A stretch of DNA of 64,000 nt from Microbacterium paraoxydans (GTDB lineage Bacteria; Actinomycetota; Actinomycetes; Actinomycetales; Microbacteriaceae): assembly GCF_020524545.1 (NCBI RefSeq), contig NZ_JAIVLG010000009.1, positions 62,001 through 126,000 on the forward strand, in the 5' to 3' direction. Positions within the stretch are counted from its first letter, which is position 1. Each line of letters begins with the position of its first letter. The translations under genes were made by a program, and so were the position numbers. The notes beneath the pieces are model-generated. The model did no database searches and was not told where the DNA came from. It saw only the letters and a list, made by a program, of their open reading frames with translations. Below, piece after piece: positions 51,588 to 60,052 of the stretch.

Positions 51588-52955
51588 ATGAGAATCACTA
51601 CTCGTACGCGCAGGGTCACGCTCGCCGCTCTCGGCGCGTTCACCGTCGGTACCATGCTCGCAGCCTGCGGCTCGGGCACGCCTGGTGAGTCGGCAGGCGG
51701 CGATGGTGGCGCAGACGGTGTCACCACCGTCCAGTTCTGGCATCGCACGTTCACCCCCGTGGAGAACGAGTGGTACGCCGACATCGTGAAGAAGTTCAAC
51801 GCCTCGCAGGATGAGATCAAGGTCGTCGACACCGAGGTTCCCGCTGACGCCTGGGATCAGAAGATGAAGGCCGCGCAAGCCGCAGGCAAGGCGCCTGACA
51901 TCTACACCAGCTCCGCCAATCTCTACGACCTGGTGAACGCCGGTTCCGTGCACGAGCTGGACTCGATCGTCCCCGAGGAGGCGCTGGATGAGATCCTCGA
52001 CAACGCCACCTCCATCTCCGAGATCGACGGCACCCACTACGCCTATCCGCTGCTGCTCGAGCCGCAGACCGTGTTGTTCTGGAACAACGACATGCTGGAC
52101 GCGGCCGGCGTCGACTCGTCGAGCGCCCCCGAGACCTGGGAGGACCTGCTGGCCGCCTGTGCGAAGATCCAGCCGACGCTCTCCGACGGCCAATACTGCA
52201 TCTCCCCGGCGCAGGACGCCGTGACCATGGCCTGGTCGACCGTGGGGCAGCAGTACAACTTCGCGGGTCATCTCGCCCTGACCGATGACTGGACCGCGCC
52301 GGACATCGACAACGACGGCTACCGGGCACTGATGGAGCAGTACAAGGAGCTGTGGGACAAGGGGTACATGCCCAAGCAGCCGCTGGCCGCCTACGTGGCC
52401 GGTGAGGATTTCGGTCAGCAGAAGGTCGCGTTCAAGGTCTCCGGCTCGTGGATGATGTCCGAGATCGGCTCCGACTACCCCGACCTGCTCACCAAGACCG
52501 GGGTCGGGGCCTTCCCGAGTTCCCCGGACGCGGACGGGCGTACCGCCACGACGATGGGCAACTTCACCTGGGTCGTCGATGCCAAGAGCAAGGCGCCGGA
52601 AGCTGCCGGCGAGTTCCTCTCGTGGGCCATCGCCGGCGACCCGGAGAACCTCGTACCGTTCTTCGTGAACACCCAGTTCACCAAGGTCCCCGTGCGGCAG
52701 TCCGTGCAGGACGCGGTCGCCGCGAGCGAAGAGGCGGCGAACGCTCCGTGGTCGGGCATCATCGTCGACGACATCGCTCCCGACGCGATCGCCGGCTCCA
52801 CCTACCCGTGGGATGTCAACCTCGCCGTGGGCACGGCGATGGAGTCGGTCATGAAGGGATCCGCGTCGATGGACGACGCGATCAAGACCGCGAACGCAGC
52901 GATCCAGACCGTCATCGACCGCGACGGGCTTCCTGACAAGGCGCCGAAGAACTGA
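51588..52955 (+). CDS. CUT1 ABC transporter substrate-binding lipoprotein
   Basis: A 455-residue extracellular solute-binding protein (family 1). The N-terminus has LAALGAFTVGTMLAACGSG with lipobox LAAC. The mature protein has VTTVQFWHRTFTPVENEWYADIVKKFNAS, APDIYTSSANLYDLVNAG, TVLFWNNDMLDAAGV, CISPAQDAVTMAWSTVGQQYNF and WVVDAKSKAPEAAGEFLSWAI. CUT1 receptors usually take oligosaccharides. Placed behind operator 2 and next to GH183, GH172 and GH116 genes, it most likely binds D-arabino-oligosaccharides (inference). A perfect hairpin follows before the permease genes. Confidence 0.92.
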   Translation: MRITTRTRRVTLAALGAFTVGTMLAACGSGTPGESAGGDGGADGVTTVQFWHRTFTPVENEWYADIVKKFNASQDEIKVVDTEVPADAWDQKMKAAQAAGKAPDIYTSSANLYDLVNAGSVHELDSIVPEEALDEILDNATSISEIDGTHYAYPLLLEPQTVLFWNNDMLDAAGVDSSSAPETWEDLLAACAKIQPTLSDGQYCISPAQDAVTMAWSTVGQQYNFAGHLALTDDWTAPDIDNDGYRALMEQYKELWDKGYMPKQPLAAYVAGEDFGQQKVAFKVSGSWMMSEIGSDYPDLLTKTGVGAFPSSPDADGRTATTMGNFTWVVDAKSKAPEAAGEFLSWAIAGDPENLVPFFVNTQFTKVPVRQSVQDAVAASEEAANAPWSGIIVDDIAPDAIAGSTYPWDVNLAVGTAMESVMKGSASMDDAIKTANAAIQTVIDRDGLPDKAPKN

Positions 52956-52961
52956 CACCGC

Positions 52962-52998
52962 TCACCGTCCGGGGTCGGGCTCCGGCCCCGGACGGTGA
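52962..52998 (+). terminator. Intercistronic hairpin after binding-protein gene
   Basis: TCACCGTCCGGGG (52962-52974) and CCCCGGACGGTGA (52986-52998) form a perfect 13-bp stem with an 11-base loop, six bases after the stop. It parallels the hairpins after the other two binding-protein genes. Confidence 0.7.
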
Positions 52999-53025
52999 CG
53001 CATCCGAAGACACGACGAGGTGGGT

Positions 53026-53952
53026 ATGGCCAGTCAGGCTGTGGAAGAGCGCCGGGCGATCCGGCAGCGACGGAATCGCTATCGATATCGAGACAACAAG
53101 ACCGCCTACTGGTTCCTGCTGCCCCTCGTGGTGCTGCTGGGGATCTTCGTCATCTGGCCCGCGGTCTATGCCGGCTACCTGTCCTTCCAGGACTGGAGCT
53201 TCTACAAGGACCCGGAGTTCGTCGGCGTCCGCAACTACGCCAACGTCCTGAAGGACCCGCTGTTCCTCGCCACCATCGGTCGCGGATTCGTGTTCGTGCT
53301 GATGACCGTGCCCGTCATGCTCGTGCTGGCGTTCCTGTTCGCGAGTCTCGTGGTCAGCGTCTCCCGTCGTGCCGCCAGTCTGCTCAAGGTCAGCATCTAC
53401 ATCCCGACGATCATCTCCGCCGTGATCGCATCGATCATCTTCGTTCTCATCTACAACTACTCCGGCGGCCTTCTCAATGCCTTCCTCGGCGTCTTCGGCA
53501 TCGAGCCAATCGCGTGGATCGGCGATCCGAAGTGGGCGCTGCTGGCGATCGCGGTCCCGGCGATCTGGCTCGGGATGGGGCTGACCTCCTTGATCATGGT
53601 CGCCGCGATGGTCGACATCCCGGCGGAGTACTACGAGGCTGCCGCGATGGAGGGCGCCAACTGGGGGCAGCGGACCGCGTACATCACGATCCCGCAGATG
53701 AAGAACGTCGTCCTGTACCTGTTGATCACCGGCTTCGTGGCCGCGATCCAGCAGTTCGAACTCCCTCTCGTCATGACGCAGGGCGGGCCTCTGGACTCGA
53801 CCACTCTGCCCAACCTCTTCATCTTCAACCACTTCCGCAACGACGTGAACGTCGGATACTCGATCGCTGCGGCCCTGCTCCTGTTCGTGGTGCTGGGAAC
53901 GATCTCGGCCCTCGTGTTCAAGTTCGTCAACTCCGAGAGGCTGGTGGACTGA
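53026..53952 (+). CDS. CUT1 ABC transporter permease 1 (MalF-like)
   Basis: A 308-residue permease with six membrane helices. AYWFLLPLVVLLGIFVIWPAVYAGYLSFQDW opens the protein. The cytoplasmic EAA loop, which contacts the ATPase, is EYYEAAAMEGANWGQRTAYITIPQMKNVV. The ATG at 53026 was chosen over GTG 53020 because GAGG is 5 bases upstream. It ends one base before the second permease. No ATPase gene is in the operon, so a shared MsiK-type ATPase encoded elsewhere is expected, as in many actinobacterial oligosaccharide importers. Confidence 0.92.
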   Translation: MASQAVEERRAIRQRRNRYRYRDNKTAYWFLLPLVVLLGIFVIWPAVYAGYLSFQDWSFYKDPEFVGVRNYANVLKDPLFLATIGRGFVFVLMTVPVMLVLAFLFASLVVSVSRRAASLLKVSIYIPTIISAVIASIIFVLIYNYSGGLLNAFLGVFGIEPIAWIGDPKWALLAIAVPAIWLGMGLTSLIMVAAMVDIPAEYYEAAAMEGANWGQRTAYITIPQMKNVVLYLLITGFVAAIQQFELPLVMTQGGPLDSTTLPNLFIFNHFRNDVNVGYSIAAALLLFVVLGTISALVFKFVNSERLVD

Positions 53953-53953
53953 G

Positions 53954-54850
53954 ATGGCCGTCATGCAGGAGACCACCCGCATCGTCCTCGCAGGCAAGGA
54001 GCCGCGCCCCTCGCGCAGGGTGCCCCGCACCGCAGGCGGTTGGCTCGTCGTCGCCGGGAAGGTGATCCTGGGCGCCGTCTTCGTCGGTGCCTCGCTCTTC
54101 CCGCTCGCCTGGATGGTGATCGCCGGCTTCAAGTCCAAGACGGAGGTCGTCGAGACGCCGTTCCAGTTCTTCCCCGAGGTGTGGCTGTGGGAGAACTACA
54201 CACAGATCCTCGCCGACCCGACGTTCTTGACGACGATGGCCTGGACCTTCTTCGGAGCCGTTCTCTTCACCGTCGGGAGCCTCGCGGTCAACTCCCTCGC
54301 CGCGTACGCCTTCGCGCGATTGGACTTCCGCTTCAAGGGCGCGATCTGGACCATCGTGATCACGACGATGTTCATCCCGGGGATGACCATCCTGCTCACG
54401 AGCTTCATCGTCGTGACCCGGTTGTCGATGCTCGACACCCTGGCCGTGCTGGTCATCCCCGGGCTCGCCAGCGCGGGCATGGTCTTCTTCATCCGGCAGT
54501 TCTATCTGAACATCCCCAAGAGCCTCGAAGAGGCGGCCATGCTCGACGGATGCGGGCGCTTCGGGATCTTCTGGCGGATCTTCCTGCCGCTGTCGAAGCC
54601 GCCGTTCGTGGTGATGGGTATCACCGCGTTCCTCGCCTACTGGAACTCCTACGTCTGGCCGATCCTGACGATCACGTCGCCTGAGAAGTTCGTGCTCCAG
54701 CAGTATCTGGCGACGTTCCGGTCGGAGCGCAGCACCGAGCTCGGCCTGTTGATGGCCGGCTCCGTGCTCGCGGCGGCTCCGGTGATCATCCTGTTCCTGA
54801 TCTTCCAGCGACAGATCATCGGCAACATCAAGATGGCAGGTCTCAAGTAG
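53954..54850 (+). CDS. CUT1 ABC transporter permease 2 (MalG-like)
   Basis: A 298-residue permease with six helices: VAGKVILGAVFVGASLFPLAWMVIAGFKSKTEV, NSLAAYAFARLDFRFKGAIWTIVITTMFIPGMTILLTSFIVV, the EAA loop KSLEEAAMLDGCGRFGIFWRIFLPLSKPPFVVMG, and FLAYWNSYVWPILTITSPEKFVLQQYLATFRSERSTELGLLMAGSVLAAAPVIILFLIFQRQIIGNIKMAGLK at the end, the G-x-x-K-G-like end typical of MalG. One base separates it from permease 1. It forms the second half-channel of the oligosaccharide importer. Confidence 0.92.
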   Translation: MAVMQETTRIVLAGKEPRPSRRVPRTAGGWLVVAGKVILGAVFVGASLFPLAWMVIAGFKSKTEVVETPFQFFPEVWLWENYTQILADPTFLTTMAWTFFGAVLFTVGSLAVNSLAAYAFARLDFRFKGAIWTIVITTMFIPGMTILLTSFIVVTRLSMLDTLAVLVIPGLASAGMVFFIRQFYLNIPKSLEEAAMLDGCGRFGIFWRIFLPLSKPPFVVMGITAFLAYWNSYVWPILTITSPEKFVLQQYLATFRSERSTELGLLMAGSVLAAAPVIILFLIFQRQIIGNIKMAGLK

Positions 54851-54881
54851 CCACACCGCGCAGTACCGAGAGGAGAGGTCG

Positions 54882-55982
54882 ATGAAGACCCAGAACACGC
54901 AGGGGCCACGGATCAGTCGCAGGGGAGTCCTGCAGGGAGCGGTGGTGGCGGGAGCGGCGTTCCTCGCCACTGCCGCTGCGCCGACTCCCGCCACAGCGGC
55001 CGGGCTGACCGTCACGCGGATCAAGGTACTGGCGGGCACCCAGAGCCCGGTGCAGTACGGGATCGGAGCCACCGACCTCGGCATCCCCGCCCCCACCCCC
55101 GACGGTCGGATGCTGTTCATGTTCGGCGACACCTGGGCCGACGGAGTCGGCGGTGCGAACTGGCGCTCGCCCGTCGCCCTGTACTCCTCGACGACGAACC
55201 TCGCCGCGGGCGTCGCCTTCGACGGCTGCGCGGGCGCCGGTTCGAACACCCAGGGCACGGCGCCTCAGCTCTGGTACTACCCGCACGACGCCTACTTCAC
55301 GACGGTCATCCCGTCGGATGTGATCACGATCGGTTCACGGATGTACCTGCACGCCATCGTGAACGGCCCGCAGTTCGGCGCGGTGCGCTGGACCGAGCTG
55401 TGGAAGTCCGATGACAACGGCGCGACATGGCAGCACACCGGTCTGCAGTTCCCGGCTGACATGGCCGGCGGGAAGTTCCAGTGCATCACCTGGGGCGAGG
55501 GCAATGACGGCTACGTCTACATCTACGGGACCGGATTCCAGCGCGACAAGGGCATCGTGCTCTACCGCGTGCCGTCGAACGACATGACGACGCTGTCGGC
55601 CTACCAACCGTGGGGCTTCGCGAACGGTTCCTGGGGATGGGGCAAGCCCGTCACCGAGGTGCTCTCTGGCCAGTTCGGTGAGATGTGTCTGCGCCCACTG
55701 GGCGGCAAGTGGATACTCACCTGGTTCAACGCGGGGGCGTATCAGATCGACGCCATGGTACTGAACACTCCCACCGACAACCTCTACACCGCCACCAAGA
55801 CCACTCTGCTCCACGGGACAGAGTGGAACACGGAGGATGCCTCACACGTCGCGCAGCTCTACGGCGGCTACATCATCCCGGGGTCGACGTTGTCGGATCT
55901 GCACCTCAGTGTCAGCCAGTGGAACACGGGGAACAACAGTGTCTACCACTCCGAGCAGTTCCGCGTGCAGGGGCTGGTGTGA
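54882..55982 (+). CDS. Tat-exported DUF4185 protein, second GH183 endo-D-arabinanase candidate
   Basis: A 366-residue secreted enzyme. The N-terminus has a twin-arginine signal (ISRRGVLQGAVVAGAAFLATAAAPTPATA), cleaved near residue 40. The DUF4185 propeller shows GIGATDLGIPAPTPDGRMLFMFGDTWADGVGGANWRSPVALYSST, LWKSDDNGATWQHTG, YVYIYGTGFQRDKGIVLYRVPSNDM and GGYIIPGSTLSDLHLSVSQWNTGNNSVYHSEQF. It is co-transcribed with the importer. It shares the fold but little direct sequence with the upstream lipoprotein copy, so the two may differ in linkage preference or site of action: free extracellular enzyme against surface-bound enzyme. Confidence 0.87.
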   Translation: MKTQNTQGPRISRRGVLQGAVVAGAAFLATAAAPTPATAAGLTVTRIKVLAGTQSPVQYGIGATDLGIPAPTPDGRMLFMFGDTWADGVGGANWRSPVALYSSTTNLAAGVAFDGCAGAGSNTQGTAPQLWYYPHDAYFTTVIPSDVITIGSRMYLHAIVNGPQFGAVRWTELWKSDDNGATWQHTGLQFPADMAGGKFQCITWGEGNDGYVYIYGTGFQRDKGIVLYRVPSNDMTTLSAYQPWGFANGSWGWGKPVTEVLSGQFGEMCLRPLGGKWILTWFNAGAYQIDAMVLNTPTDNLYTATKTTLLHGTEWNTEDASHVAQLYGGYIIPGSTLSDLHLSVSQWNTGNNSVYHSEQFRVQGLV

Positions 55983-55996
55983 GACTCCGCGGAGCC

Positions 55997-57130
55997 TCAG
56001 TCCCGCGGTTCACGTGCAGGCGTCGCACCGATGTCCGGGACCGGCGCCGATCCTAGGTGGACCTCCAGATCGTCGGCCGTCGGCGTCTTCGGGCGCCGCG
56101 CGGTCGGGCGGTCGAGGTAGAACAGGGCGGTCGACGCGATGTCGTCGCGCAGAGGGAGGTAGCGCCACCCGCTGCGCCATCCGAGCGCCTGGATGTCGAC
56201 CTTCGGGATCCCCGTCGCGAAGTGGATCGGATCCAGCAGGTGCCATCGGTACATCCCGAACCGCTGCTGCGATACGTAGAGACCATCGGGGCGGATGACC
56301 TGCGGCATGCCGAGGTACGGCGTCGAGAACTCGGTGTAACCCCGACCGGGGATGTCGAAGTTCCACGCGCCGCCGAAGTAGTCCTCGGTGCCGGTGCCGC
56401 AGATGGTCGGGTAGTCGGTGTCGTCGTCGAGGTAGAACTTGATCTCGCCCTCGCCCCACCATCCGTTGGAGTTCACGCCCCACGCGATGTAGGTGCCGAC
56501 GTATTGCCCCTGACCCTCGATGCCTTCCAGGATCACATGCGGTGCGAGCTCCTCGAGCGGGTTCGACCGTCGCCACTGCGCGTGGAAGTAGGCATCGTTC
56601 GAGTGGTCGCCGCCGACCTCGTACGTCACCTGGTAGTAGACGCGCACGTCGACGACGGACGTGTTCTCGACGGTCAGTCGCGCGCCGTCCCGGAAGGGCA
56701 TCGGCCAATACGAGTTGAACCCGCCGTGTGGGTTCGCAGCGATCGTCTGCGAGTTCACCTGAGCGAACACACCCCAGCCGTTGCAGAAGAAGTCGCCGTA
56801 CGGCACCTCGACGGCGGGTTCCTCCGAACCGTCCCAGTAGGCACGCAGAAGCAGGGTCCGCCAGTTGTCGGTATGGGTCGTGATCCAGATGTGCGTGATC
56901 TTGCCCGGGCCGGCGATGTTCGCGAGCTCGAGGGTCTCCCCGGCCTTGATGTCCACGCTCGGGGAGATCTTCCAGCCGGGACCGAGGTCGCGGGCGCACG
57001 AGGCGCCTGTTCCCTCGGTCGCCCGGCCGCCACCCCCCGCGGAACCATCGAAGTTCTCCGGTGAGATCGAACGGGTCTGGATCCGCCGCAGCGCTGCGAG
57101 AGAGGCCAGATCGGAAGGTGCAGAAGTCAT
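55997..57130 (-). CDS. DUF2961/GH172 glycoside hydrolase, exo-alpha-D-arabinofuranosidase candidate
   Basis: A 377-residue GH172-type protein with no signal peptide, so cytoplasmic. Characteristic segments are LELANIAGPGKITHIWITTHTDNWRTLLLRAYWDGSEEPAVEVPYGDFF (58-115 region), GGFNSYWPMPFRDGARLTVEN, GEGEIKFYLDDD (226-237) and GTGTEDYFGGAW (245-256), where the conserved acidic residues lie. GH172 contains D-fructose/D-arabinose-acting enzymes, including exo-alpha-D-arabinofuranosidases from Microbacterium. ATG 57130 may be leaderless: TACATT ends 7 bases before it and overlaps operator 3. The gene is divergent from lacI. Confidence 0.88.
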   Translation of the reverse strand: MTSAPSDLASLAALRRIQTRSISPENFDGSAGGGGRATEGTGASCARDLGPGWKISPSVDIKAGETLELANIAGPGKITHIWITTHTDNWRTLLLRAYWDGSEEPAVEVPYGDFFCNGWGVFAQVNSQTIAANPHGGFNSYWPMPFRDGARLTVENTSVVDVRVYYQVTYEVGGDHSNDAYFHAQWRRSNPLEELAPHVILEGIEGQGQYVGTYIAWGVNSNGWWGEGEIKFYLDDDTDYPTICGTGTEDYFGGAWNFDIPGRGYTEFSTPYLGMPQVIRPDGLYVSQQRFGMYRWHLLDPIHFATGIPKVDIQALGWRSGWRYLPLRDDIASTALFYLDRPTARRPKTPTADDLEVHLGSAPVPDIGATPAREPRD

Positions 57131-57139
57131 GGGCGCCAA

Positions 57140-57153
57140 TGTAATCGATTTCA
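57140..57153. promoter_or_regulatory. Operator 3 of the D-arabinan regulon
   Basis: TGTAATCGATTTCA differs from the perfect sites by one base (GTAATCGATTTC at 57141-57152). It overlaps the -10-like TACATT (minus strand, 57143-57138) of the GH172 gene and lies in the gap to lacI, so it can serve autoregulation. Confidence 0.7.
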
Positions 57154-57232
57154 GAACGGAACGCCAGAGAAGGGATGCGTGCGCGATACTGTTGCTTCAC
57201 GTCCGGCGGGGCCGGGCAGGCTGTGAGGGTGC

Positions 57233-58216
57233 ATGACCACGATCTACGACGTCGCCGAGCTCGCCGGGGTCTCTCCCGCGACGGTTTCGCGCGTTTTCAA
57301 CGGGACGAGCGTGTCCGAGGAGAAGGTGGCGGCCGTGCGGGCTGCCGCGGCGAAGCTGAAATTCACCCCGAACCGCACCGCCCGCACGCTGCGTCGCCAG
57401 AGCTCCGAAGTCATCGCCCTCGTAATTCCGGATATCGAGAACCCCTACTTCACCGAGATGGCGCGCGGCGTCGAGGATGTCGCCTCGGAGGCCGGCTATT
57501 CGGTGGTGCTCTGCAACTCCGACGCGCAGGTGGAGAAGGAGGCGACGTATCTGCGGATCGCGATCGCCGAGCACATGTCGGGCGTCATCATCGCGACGGC
57601 CGACGAGCAGTCCGATCTCGAGAGCATCCTCGCCACCGGGCGCCCGGTGGTCGCGGTCGACCGCAGCACGACCTATGACATCGACGGCGTCGTGATGGCG
57701 AACCGTGCGGCTGGCACGTCGGCGACCCAGGATCTGATCAACGCCGGCTACCGGCGCATCGCGTACATCGGCGGCCCGGAGCACATCGACACCGCGGCGG
57801 AACGTGCGGCGGGCTGGCGGGCCGCCCTCGCGGCTGCGCGCCCTGACCTGGACCTCGATGAGCTGGCGCGCTTCGCGACGTTCCGCGTGGACGGCGGGCG
57901 CGCGGCCATGGAGGAGCTGCTCGCGCTCCCCGAGCCGCCGGACGCGGTCGTCGCGGGCAACAACCTCATCGGGGTCGGCGCGATCCAGGTGCTCACCGAA
58001 CATGGTCTCACCCCTCCCTCCGTCGGCGTCGCGGTCATCGGCTCGCTGCCGTTCACGACGCTGTCGCCCACGGCGGTCACGGTGGTGCGTCTGCCCGCGC
58101 GGCACATGGGCGTGACCGCAGCACGGATGCTGCTCGAGCGCATCAAGGGCGACCGGCAGCCCGCCCGCACGGTGGTGCTGCGCAACGAGATCCAGCCCGC
58201 CAGTCCGCGCGGCTGA
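57233..58216 (+). CDS. LacI-family repressor of the D-arabinan locus
   Basis: A 327-residue LacI/GalR protein. HTH: TTIYDVAELAGVSPATVSRVFNGTSVSEEKVAAV, with recognition helix SPATVSRVFNG. The effector domain has EVIALVIPDIENPYFTEMARGVEDVASEAGYSVVLCNSD, YIGGPEHIDTAAERAAGW, DAVVAGNNLIGVGAIQVL and VRLPARHMGVTAARMLLERI. It lies among four copies of GAAATCGATTTC, a palindrome with the CG centre expected of LacI-family operators, and is the natural candidate to bind them. The inducer may be D-arabinose or a short D-arabino-oligosaccharide (inference). Confidence 0.92.
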   Translation: MTTIYDVAELAGVSPATVSRVFNGTSVSEEKVAAVRAAAAKLKFTPNRTARTLRRQSSEVIALVIPDIENPYFTEMARGVEDVASEAGYSVVLCNSDAQVEKEATYLRIAIAEHMSGVIIATADEQSDLESILATGRPVVAVDRSTTYDIDGVVMANRAAGTSATQDLINAGYRRIAYIGGPEHIDTAAERAAGWRAALAAARPDLDLDELARFATFRVDGGRAAMEELLALPEPPDAVVAGNNLIGVGAIQVLTEHGLTPPSVGVAVIGSLPFTTLSPTAVTVVRLPARHMGVTAARMLLERIKGDRQPARTVVLRNEIQPASPRG

Positions 58217-58222
58217 ACGGGG

Positions 58223-58468
58223 TCAGCGAGACCCCCGGAAGCGCGTCGCAAGATTCGCGACCTCCTTGTCGAGGTCTTCGAGGCGACGATCGATCGAGCC
58301 GAGTCGCGCGTCCAATTTCGAATCCATCGCGTCGAACCGTGCCTCGAACTTCGAGTCCATCCCGTCGAACTTCGCGTCCATCGCGTCGAACTTCGCGTCC
58401 AGTTCGCTGCGCAGGGATGTGATCATCCGGTCGTTCTGCCGGATCGACATCGTGAGCGATCCCAGCAT
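58223..58468 (-). CDS. Small coiled-coil protein, unknown function
   Basis: An 81-residue protein dominated by heptad-like repeats: LDAKFDAMDAKFDGMDSKFEARFDAMDSKLDARLGSIDRRLEDLDKEVANLATRF. The repeat unit F-D-A-M-D-[AS]-K gives a long amphipathic helix, probably a homo-oligomeric coiled coil. It converges on lacI with a 6-base gap. Operator 4 lies 26 bases upstream of its start, shared with the divergent kinase operon. No family recognised; the repeat could also be a chance product of a short DNA repeat, so it may not be expressed. Confidence 0.6.
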   Translation of the reverse strand: MLGSLTMSIRQNDRMITSLRSELDAKFDAMDAKFDGMDSKFEARFDAMDSKLDARLGSIDRRLEDLDKEVANLATRFRGSR

Positions 58469-58484
58469 GAAGGCGGCTCACTCC

Positions 58485-58514
58485 TTGCGACGTGAAATCG
58501 ATTTCGCGTACAGT
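58485..58514 (+). promoter_or_regulatory. Operator 4 and promoter of the kinase-GH116-isomerase operon
   Basis: TTGCGA (58485-58490) and TACAGT (58509-58514) are 18 bases apart, with the perfect GAAATCGATTTC (58494-58505) in the spacer, the same layout as operator 2. Confidence 0.8.
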
Positions 58515-58558
58515 AGCCACAGGTTTCACATCCGAGCCCGGGATTCGAGGAGGACTCC

Positions 58559-60052
58559 ATGCGCTGCACTCTCGGCGTCGACATCGGCACCTCCAGCAGC
58601 AAGGGCGTGCTCGTGGACGTCGACGGCGCGATCATCGCGACGGCGACGCGCGAACACGAGGTCAGCCGACCGCGCACCGGCTGGGTGGAGATGGACGGCG
58701 ATGTGTGGTGGGAGGAGTTCGTCGAGATCACCCGCGAACTCCTGGGCGGAGCGCCGGAGGCTGAGGTCGTCGGGGTGGGGGTCAGCGGTATGGGCCCGTG
58801 CCTCCTCCTCGCCGACGACGAAGATCGGCCCGTGCGTCCCGCCATCCTCTACGGCGTGGATACCCGTTCCGCCGCACAGATCGACCGGATGACGGCCGAG
58901 CTCGGGGTCGAGGCGATCACGCGCGTCGGAGGGTCGGTCCTGACCTCGCAGGCGGGGGGACCCAAGCTCGTGTGGGTGTCCGACGAGGAGCCGGAATCAT
59001 GGTCCCGCGCCCGGCGTCTGTTCATGCCGGCTTCGTGGCTCGCCAGGAAGCTCACCGGCGCGTACGTCCTCGACCACCAGTCCGCGAGCCAGCTCTCGCC
59101 GCTCTACGACATCGAGGACGAGGACTGGTATGAGCCGTGGTGGAAGACGTATGCGGGCGGGATCGAGAAGCCGACGTTGCGGTGGGCAGGAGATATCGCA
59201 GGCGAAGTGACGTCGGCGGCCGCATCCCGCACCGGTCTGCGCGCCGGTACGCCCGTCATCGCCGGAACGATCGACGCGTGGACCGAGGCGGTCAGCGTCG
59301 GTGCGCACGAGGTCGGCGACCTGATGCTCATGTACGGCACGACGATGTTCCTCGTCGCGACGGGGAAGGACACGCTGCGCACGCCGTCGATGTGGACGAC
59401 GGCGGGTGCCTTCGCCGGCACCCGCAACCTGGCCGGCGGCCTCTCCACCTCCGGAGCCCTGACCGGCTGGCTGCGAGGCCTGACCGGCGCCGACTACCCC
59501 AGGCTGCTTGCGGAGGCGGAGGAATCCGGTCCCGGCGCGGGCGGGCTGCTCCTGCTGCCGTACTTCGCGGGGGAACGCACACCGATCCAGGATCCGGATG
59601 CCCGCGGCGTGATCGCAGGGTTGACTCTCGAGCACACGCGCGGTGATCTCTACCGGGCGGCCCTCGAGGCCACGGCACTGGGCGTGCGCCACAACGTCGA
59701 GACCATGCGCGCAGCCGGAGCGGACATCCGCCGGATCGTCGCGGTCGGCGGCGGCACCCAGGGGCGGTTGTGGTTGCAGGTGGTGTCCGATGTCACGGGC
59801 CTCGTGCAGGAGGTGCCTCAGACCACGATCGGTGCGAGCTACGGGGCGGCGTTCCTCGCCGCGAGCGCCACCGCTGCGCCCGGTCGGGCTCCGGCCATCG
59901 CGGAGTGGAATCCGATCGCCCGCTCCGTCACGCCGGACGGCACGCGGCGCGCTCTCTACGATGACCTGTTCGACAAGTATCTGCGACTGTACGAGGGCTC
60001 GAAGGCTGTGGTGCACGAGCTCGCCGCGGTGCAGCGGGGAGAATCCGCATGA
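58559..60052 (+). CDS. FGGY-family carbohydrate kinase, probable D-ribulokinase
   Basis: A 497-residue FGGY kinase. The phosphate loop is CTLGVDIGTSSSKGVLVD, followed by GWVEMDGDVWWEEFVEITREL, GVGVSGMGPCLLLADDEDRPVRPAILYGVDTR, GTIDAWTEAVSVGAHEVGDLMLMYGTTMFLV and VAVGGGTQGRLWLQVVSDVTGL. GGAGGA precedes the ATG. Overall it resembles xylulokinases and ribulokinases. In this operon with a fucose-isomerase-type gene and no aldolase, the best reading is phosphorylation of D-ribulose (from D-arabinose) to D-ribulose 5-phosphate. Its stop overlaps the GH116 start (ATGA at 60049-60052). Confidence 0.88.
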   Translation: MRCTLGVDIGTSSSKGVLVDVDGAIIATATREHEVSRPRTGWVEMDGDVWWEEFVEITRELLGGAPEAEVVGVGVSGMGPCLLLADDEDRPVRPAILYGVDTRSAAQIDRMTAELGVEAITRVGGSVLTSQAGGPKLVWVSDEEPESWSRARRLFMPASWLARKLTGAYVLDHQSASQLSPLYDIEDEDWYEPWWKTYAGGIEKPTLRWAGDIAGEVTSAAASRTGLRAGTPVIAGTIDAWTEAVSVGAHEVGDLMLMYGTTMFLVATGKDTLRTPSMWTTAGAFAGTRNLAGGLSTSGALTGWLRGLTGADYPRLLAEAEESGPGAGGLLLLPYFAGERTPIQDPDARGVIAGLTLEHTRGDLYRAALEATALGVRHNVETMRAAGADIRRIVAVGGGTQGRLWLQVVSDVTGLVQEVPQTTIGASYGAAFLAASATAAPGRAPAIAEWNPIARSVTPDGTRRALYDDLFDKYLRLYEGSKAVVHELAAVQRGESA

